A DNA stretch of 64,000 bases from Pelotomaculum sp. PtaB.Bin104 (GTDB lineage: Bacteria; Bacillota; Desulfotomaculia; Desulfotomaculales; Pelotomaculaceae). Within the stretch, counting starts at the first letter, position 1. Each line of letters opens with the position of its first letter. The notes below the pieces were generated by a model that saw only the letters and a program-made list of their open reading frames with translations, did not search any database and was not told the DNA's origin. Below, one piece after another: positions 61,782 through 64,000 of the stretch. The stretch covers positions 62,001-126,000 of the forward strand of contig MVQL01000210.1 in NCBI GenBank assembly GCA_002067205.1. The letters are read 5' to 3'. Both the position numbers and the translations under genes were made by a program.

Positions 61782-62279
61782 CTACAGGCTCCCGTTTTGA
61801 ATCAAGCGCTTGCAGGCTTTGACGTGCTCTCTCTCGCCTACGATGACAAGGGTCGCCCCAACACTAAGTGTTTGCTCAGGCCCGGGATTAATTATTTTCG
61901 TATGGTCCCGCTTCACAATAGCAATAATCGAGGCCCCTGTCCTTTTGCGGATGCCCAGTTCACTGATGGTCCGGCCGCTTCCTAAAGCCCCTTGCTCAAC
62001 TTTAAACCAGTCAATAACCATTTCGTCAAAGGCCAGGTCTACAGATTCCAAAGCCTTGGGCACATATGTCATGCCGCCAAGTATACCGCTCACACAGCGA
62101 GCCTCGGCGTCATCAAGCGTGACCATGGAAATACTGTCATCCGGGTCATCGTTGTCAAAGTGGTGCATTTCACGCCTACCGTCGTCATGAACCACTATAA
62201 CCAGCTTATCACCACTGCGGGTGTTGATCAAAAATTTTCGCCCGATGCCGGGCAGATCGGTCTCTCTGATCATATGCAT
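61782..62279 (-). CDS. KhtT-like regulatory subunit with RCK_C (TrkA-C) domain
   Basis: 165 residues from the ATG at 62279 (GGAGG 7 bases upstream). N-terminal KhtT-like domain (MIRETDLPGIGRKF, VVHDDGRREMHHF) and C-terminal RCK_C domain (about 85-165; SGRTISELGIRKRTGASIIAI, GATLVIVGEREHV). It is the standard length of KhtT, which closes or opens the KhtU antiporter in response to c-di-AMP, pH or cations in Bacillus. It directly precedes the antiporter gene. No KhtS is present. Confidence 0.86.
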   Translation of the reverse strand: MHMIRETDLPGIGRKFLINTRSGDKLVIVVHDDGRREMHHFDNDDPDDSISMVTLDDAEARCVSGILGGMTYVPKALESVDLAFDEMVIDWFKVEQGALGSGRTISELGIRKRTGASIIAIVKRDHTKIINPGPEQTLSVGATLVIVGEREHVKACKRLIQNGSL

Positions 62280-62746
62280 TTTAATCCTCCTTGCCTTTGA
62301 AGAAATCTCCATAAAATGCGGTCAGCACCCGGCGCTAGGCTTACACCTCAGGTCCGTCTGACATAATTTATTATAGCCTAAATACTGCTATATTTGCTAC
62401 CAGCCTGCGCTACTTTGATATAAATATGATCGTTTCGGAAAATAAGGACTTCTTTGCGCTAAAGTGCAGGTTACGTTAGGAAGTCTCTTTCTTAATTATT
62501 AATTATTGCATTCCATAGAGTCTGCCTTACAGGGGGACTTCTCTTCTCCTTACAATTTACCAAAGAATAATTAAAACGACAAATGAAATGCATTAATGAT
62601 ATTGCTTTCGTAATCAGAATTAAAGATATTAACTTCCTTATACAGAATCGAAGGGAATTTTTTTTCGAGTCTAGGTAAAAAATAATTATAGCTAACATGG
62701 AAATCATTCGGGGGATTTATTACAACTGAGGAACTGGTGGTGTCGA
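62280..62746. other. Divergent intergenic region
   Basis: 467 bases, AT-rich, between khtT-like (minus) and the first DUF3231-like gene (plus). No gene, hairpin with T-run, or riboswitch signature is convincing. Confidence 0.45.
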
Positions 62747-63283
62747 ATGAACGAGACAAAGGTCATGATCAACCAATCCCCGCAGGTGGATGACCTGCAT
62801 TTGGGAGATCTACTCAGCCTTTGGGACGTGGCTAGAAACAAGACCATCGGCCTAAGTATTCTGGCATTATTTTACAGGCAGGCCAGTGACCCAGAGCTGA
62901 AATTTCTATTAAAAACTGGGACTGAAGCTGTTGTTTATAAACACATTAACAATATTCAAAAATTATTAAAGGGAAAAGGCTTTGATTTCCCTGCCGAACA
63001 AAATTGGTTGAAAAAGTTTGATGAAGATTCTTCGTTTCATATACCCCGCTCAATCATTGACGATGAGGAAATCGCCATCAGCCTAAGAGAAATCGTTAGA
63101 CTCACGCTAACCCTGGAAACCGAAGCCCTAAGGAACTCATCACAGCCGGCAGTCAGGAAACTGATGACCAGGGTCTTGGCAGACGACAATGAAATTTACG
63201 ACAAAATCATACAGCTGCAAATTAAGCATAGCTGGTCTGACTATCCACCACTTTTGTTACCGGAACAGCGAGTGAGCGGCTGA
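62747..63283 (+). CDS. DUF3231-like helical protein 1
   Basis: 178 residues, helical, no membrane segment. LHLGDLLSLWDVARNKTIGLSILALFYRQASDPELK, then a helix hairpin (VVYKHINNIQKLLKGKGFDFP) and a second four-helix half. The pattern matches the DUF3231/CotF-like, ferritin-fold-like proteins of spore formers. The ATG at 62747 has a distant GAGGAAC; an ATG at 62765 is an alternative. It is followed after 26 bases by a paralogue, so the pair is an operon. Spore-coat association is likely by family, not proven. Confidence 0.68.
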   Translation: MNETKVMINQSPQVDDLHLGDLLSLWDVARNKTIGLSILALFYRQASDPELKFLLKTGTEAVVYKHINNIQKLLKGKGFDFPAEQNWLKKFDEDSSFHIPRSIIDDEEIAISLREIVRLTLTLETEALRNSSQPAVRKLMTRVLADDNEIYDKIIQLQIKHSWSDYPPLLLPEQRVSG

Positions 63284-63309
63284 TAATCAAGTGGATTAAG
63301 GGGGCACCT

Positions 63310-63828
63310 ATGAAACTGGTTAATATCTTGTTCAATAAGCAAGCGCAAGCAGATAAGCTGTATTTAGGCGACGCCACTGGACTGTGGTTTTTGGCCAGAA
63401 ACAAGGTTATAAATCTGCCAAACCTGATCATCTATTTAAAACAGGCTCAAGACTCCGAGTTGAAAAATTTCTTACAATTATACCTTGACGACAACATTAA
63501 GGTTATCACTCAAATCCAGAATTTGCTGAAGGATAAAGGATTTCACGCACCTGATGAACCATACTGGAAAGATATGCTTAATGATAATTCAGCATTCAAC
63601 ATCCCAAATACTATTTTAAACGACGAAAAAATTGCAAACAGTTTGATTGAGTTGCTCAGGCTCTCGTTAACTTTAATTGCAGAGGCCTTAAGAAACGCAG
63701 TGACAGAGAATCCCAGAGAAACAATTTACGATCTTCTTACAGAGGAGAATAATACATATGATCAATTAATCCGGCTCCGTGTGAAGAAAAATTGGTTTGC
63801 ACCTCCCCCCTTCCTGTCCCCGTTATAG
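63310..63828 (+). CDS. DUF3231-like helical protein 2
   Basis: 172 residues, ATG start with GGGGG 5 bases upstream. It aligns along its length with the preceding protein (LYLGDATGLWFLARNKVINLPNLIIYLKQAQDSELKNFL; LLKDKGFHAPDEPYWKDML), so the two arose by tandem duplication. It is less charged at the C-terminus (FAPPPFLSPL). No further gene follows before the window edge, where the DNA is AT-rich with homopolymer runs. Confidence 0.68.
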   Translation: MKLVNILFNKQAQADKLYLGDATGLWFLARNKVINLPNLIIYLKQAQDSELKNFLQLYLDDNIKVITQIQNLLKDKGFHAPDEPYWKDMLNDNSAFNIPNTILNDEKIANSLIELLRLSLTLIAEALRNAVTENPRETIYDLLTEENNTYDQLIRLRVKKNWFAPPPFLSPL

Positions 63829-64000
63829 AAAAATTTTTTTAGCACCTTAATCAACGCTGTTGGTTTCCCCTGTAAAACTTAATGCTTTAAGAAAAAAAAA
63901 TTTATATTTTACTTATGCTTAAATTACCCTGTATTTACTAAGCGTTTCCCCCCCCGACGTAAACCTTGTAGTCTTGTACCCTTTAAATTATCTCAATAAA

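Overview
The window looks like the chromosome of an anaerobic, Gram-positive clostridial bacterium, most like the Peptococcaceae / Desulfotomaculum-Pelotomaculum group. The signs are SLH-anchored surface proteins, many GTG and TTG starts with strong GGAGG-type ribosome sites, a soluble [FeFe]-hydrogenase, tungstate transport, Spo0F-like signalling and a mid-range GC content. This assignment is inference; there is no rRNA or tRNA in the window to confirm it.

Positions 1-38.5 kb form a molybdenum/tungsten island. A long, mostly co-directional minus-strand cluster (23.9 kb down to 0.9 kb) encodes an ECF S-component-like membrane protein, a family of exported proteins built from a sulfite-oxidase-fold (SUOX-like) module plus a chitobiase C-terminal-like module, an ExbB/TolQ-type channel protein with a DUF2149 partner, four lipoproteins, an RnfG-like FMN-binding lipoprotein and a NapH/NosR-like polyferredoxin, three SLH-anchored proteins and a BspA-type leucine-rich-repeat protein. 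Next come a MOT1-type molybdate transporter (plus strand), a tungstate ABC transporter with two binding proteins (tupA, tupA2, tupC, tupB), a ferredoxin-nitroreductase, a CoxE-like VWA protein, two MoeA/Mog-fold proteins, MobB, and two small unrecognised genes.

The island is tied together by eight copies of one structured RNA, all on the minus strand, which I call Moco (Mo/W cofactor) riboswitches. They share a closing stem, a GAAA-capped hairpin, the conserved run GTGCCTCCC and, in most copies, an 11-nt tetraloop receptor (CCTAAG...TATGG). Seven of the eight run into an intrinsic terminator. Copies precede tupA2, the moeA-like gene and the two unknown genes. A tandem pair precedes the surface cluster and another copy lies inside it. 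The main proposal is therefore that the surface cluster is a previously undescribed, cofactor-repressed system for acquiring or processing Mo, W or a pterin cofactor at the cell surface, with an energising ExbB-like motor and a split NosR-like electron relay.

Positions 38.8-64 kb are more ordinary: a receiver-only response regulator beside a small DHp-like protein, DUF554, AlkD, a ketopantoate-reductase-like protein, a GH25 lysozyme, a flavin reductase, a truncated ZIP transporter, an HlyD/ABC-2 efflux set, sbcDC, a geranylgeranyl-reductase-like flavoprotein, a decayed TrkH/KtrB gene, a cyclophilin, a stand-alone [FeFe]-hydrogenase, an SPFH protein with a ribbon-helix-helix partner, a PNPOx-like flavoprotein, a KhtTU-like K+/H+ antiporter pair and two tandem DUF3231-like proteins. 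No tRNA, rRNA, CRISPR array or intact insertion sequence was seen.
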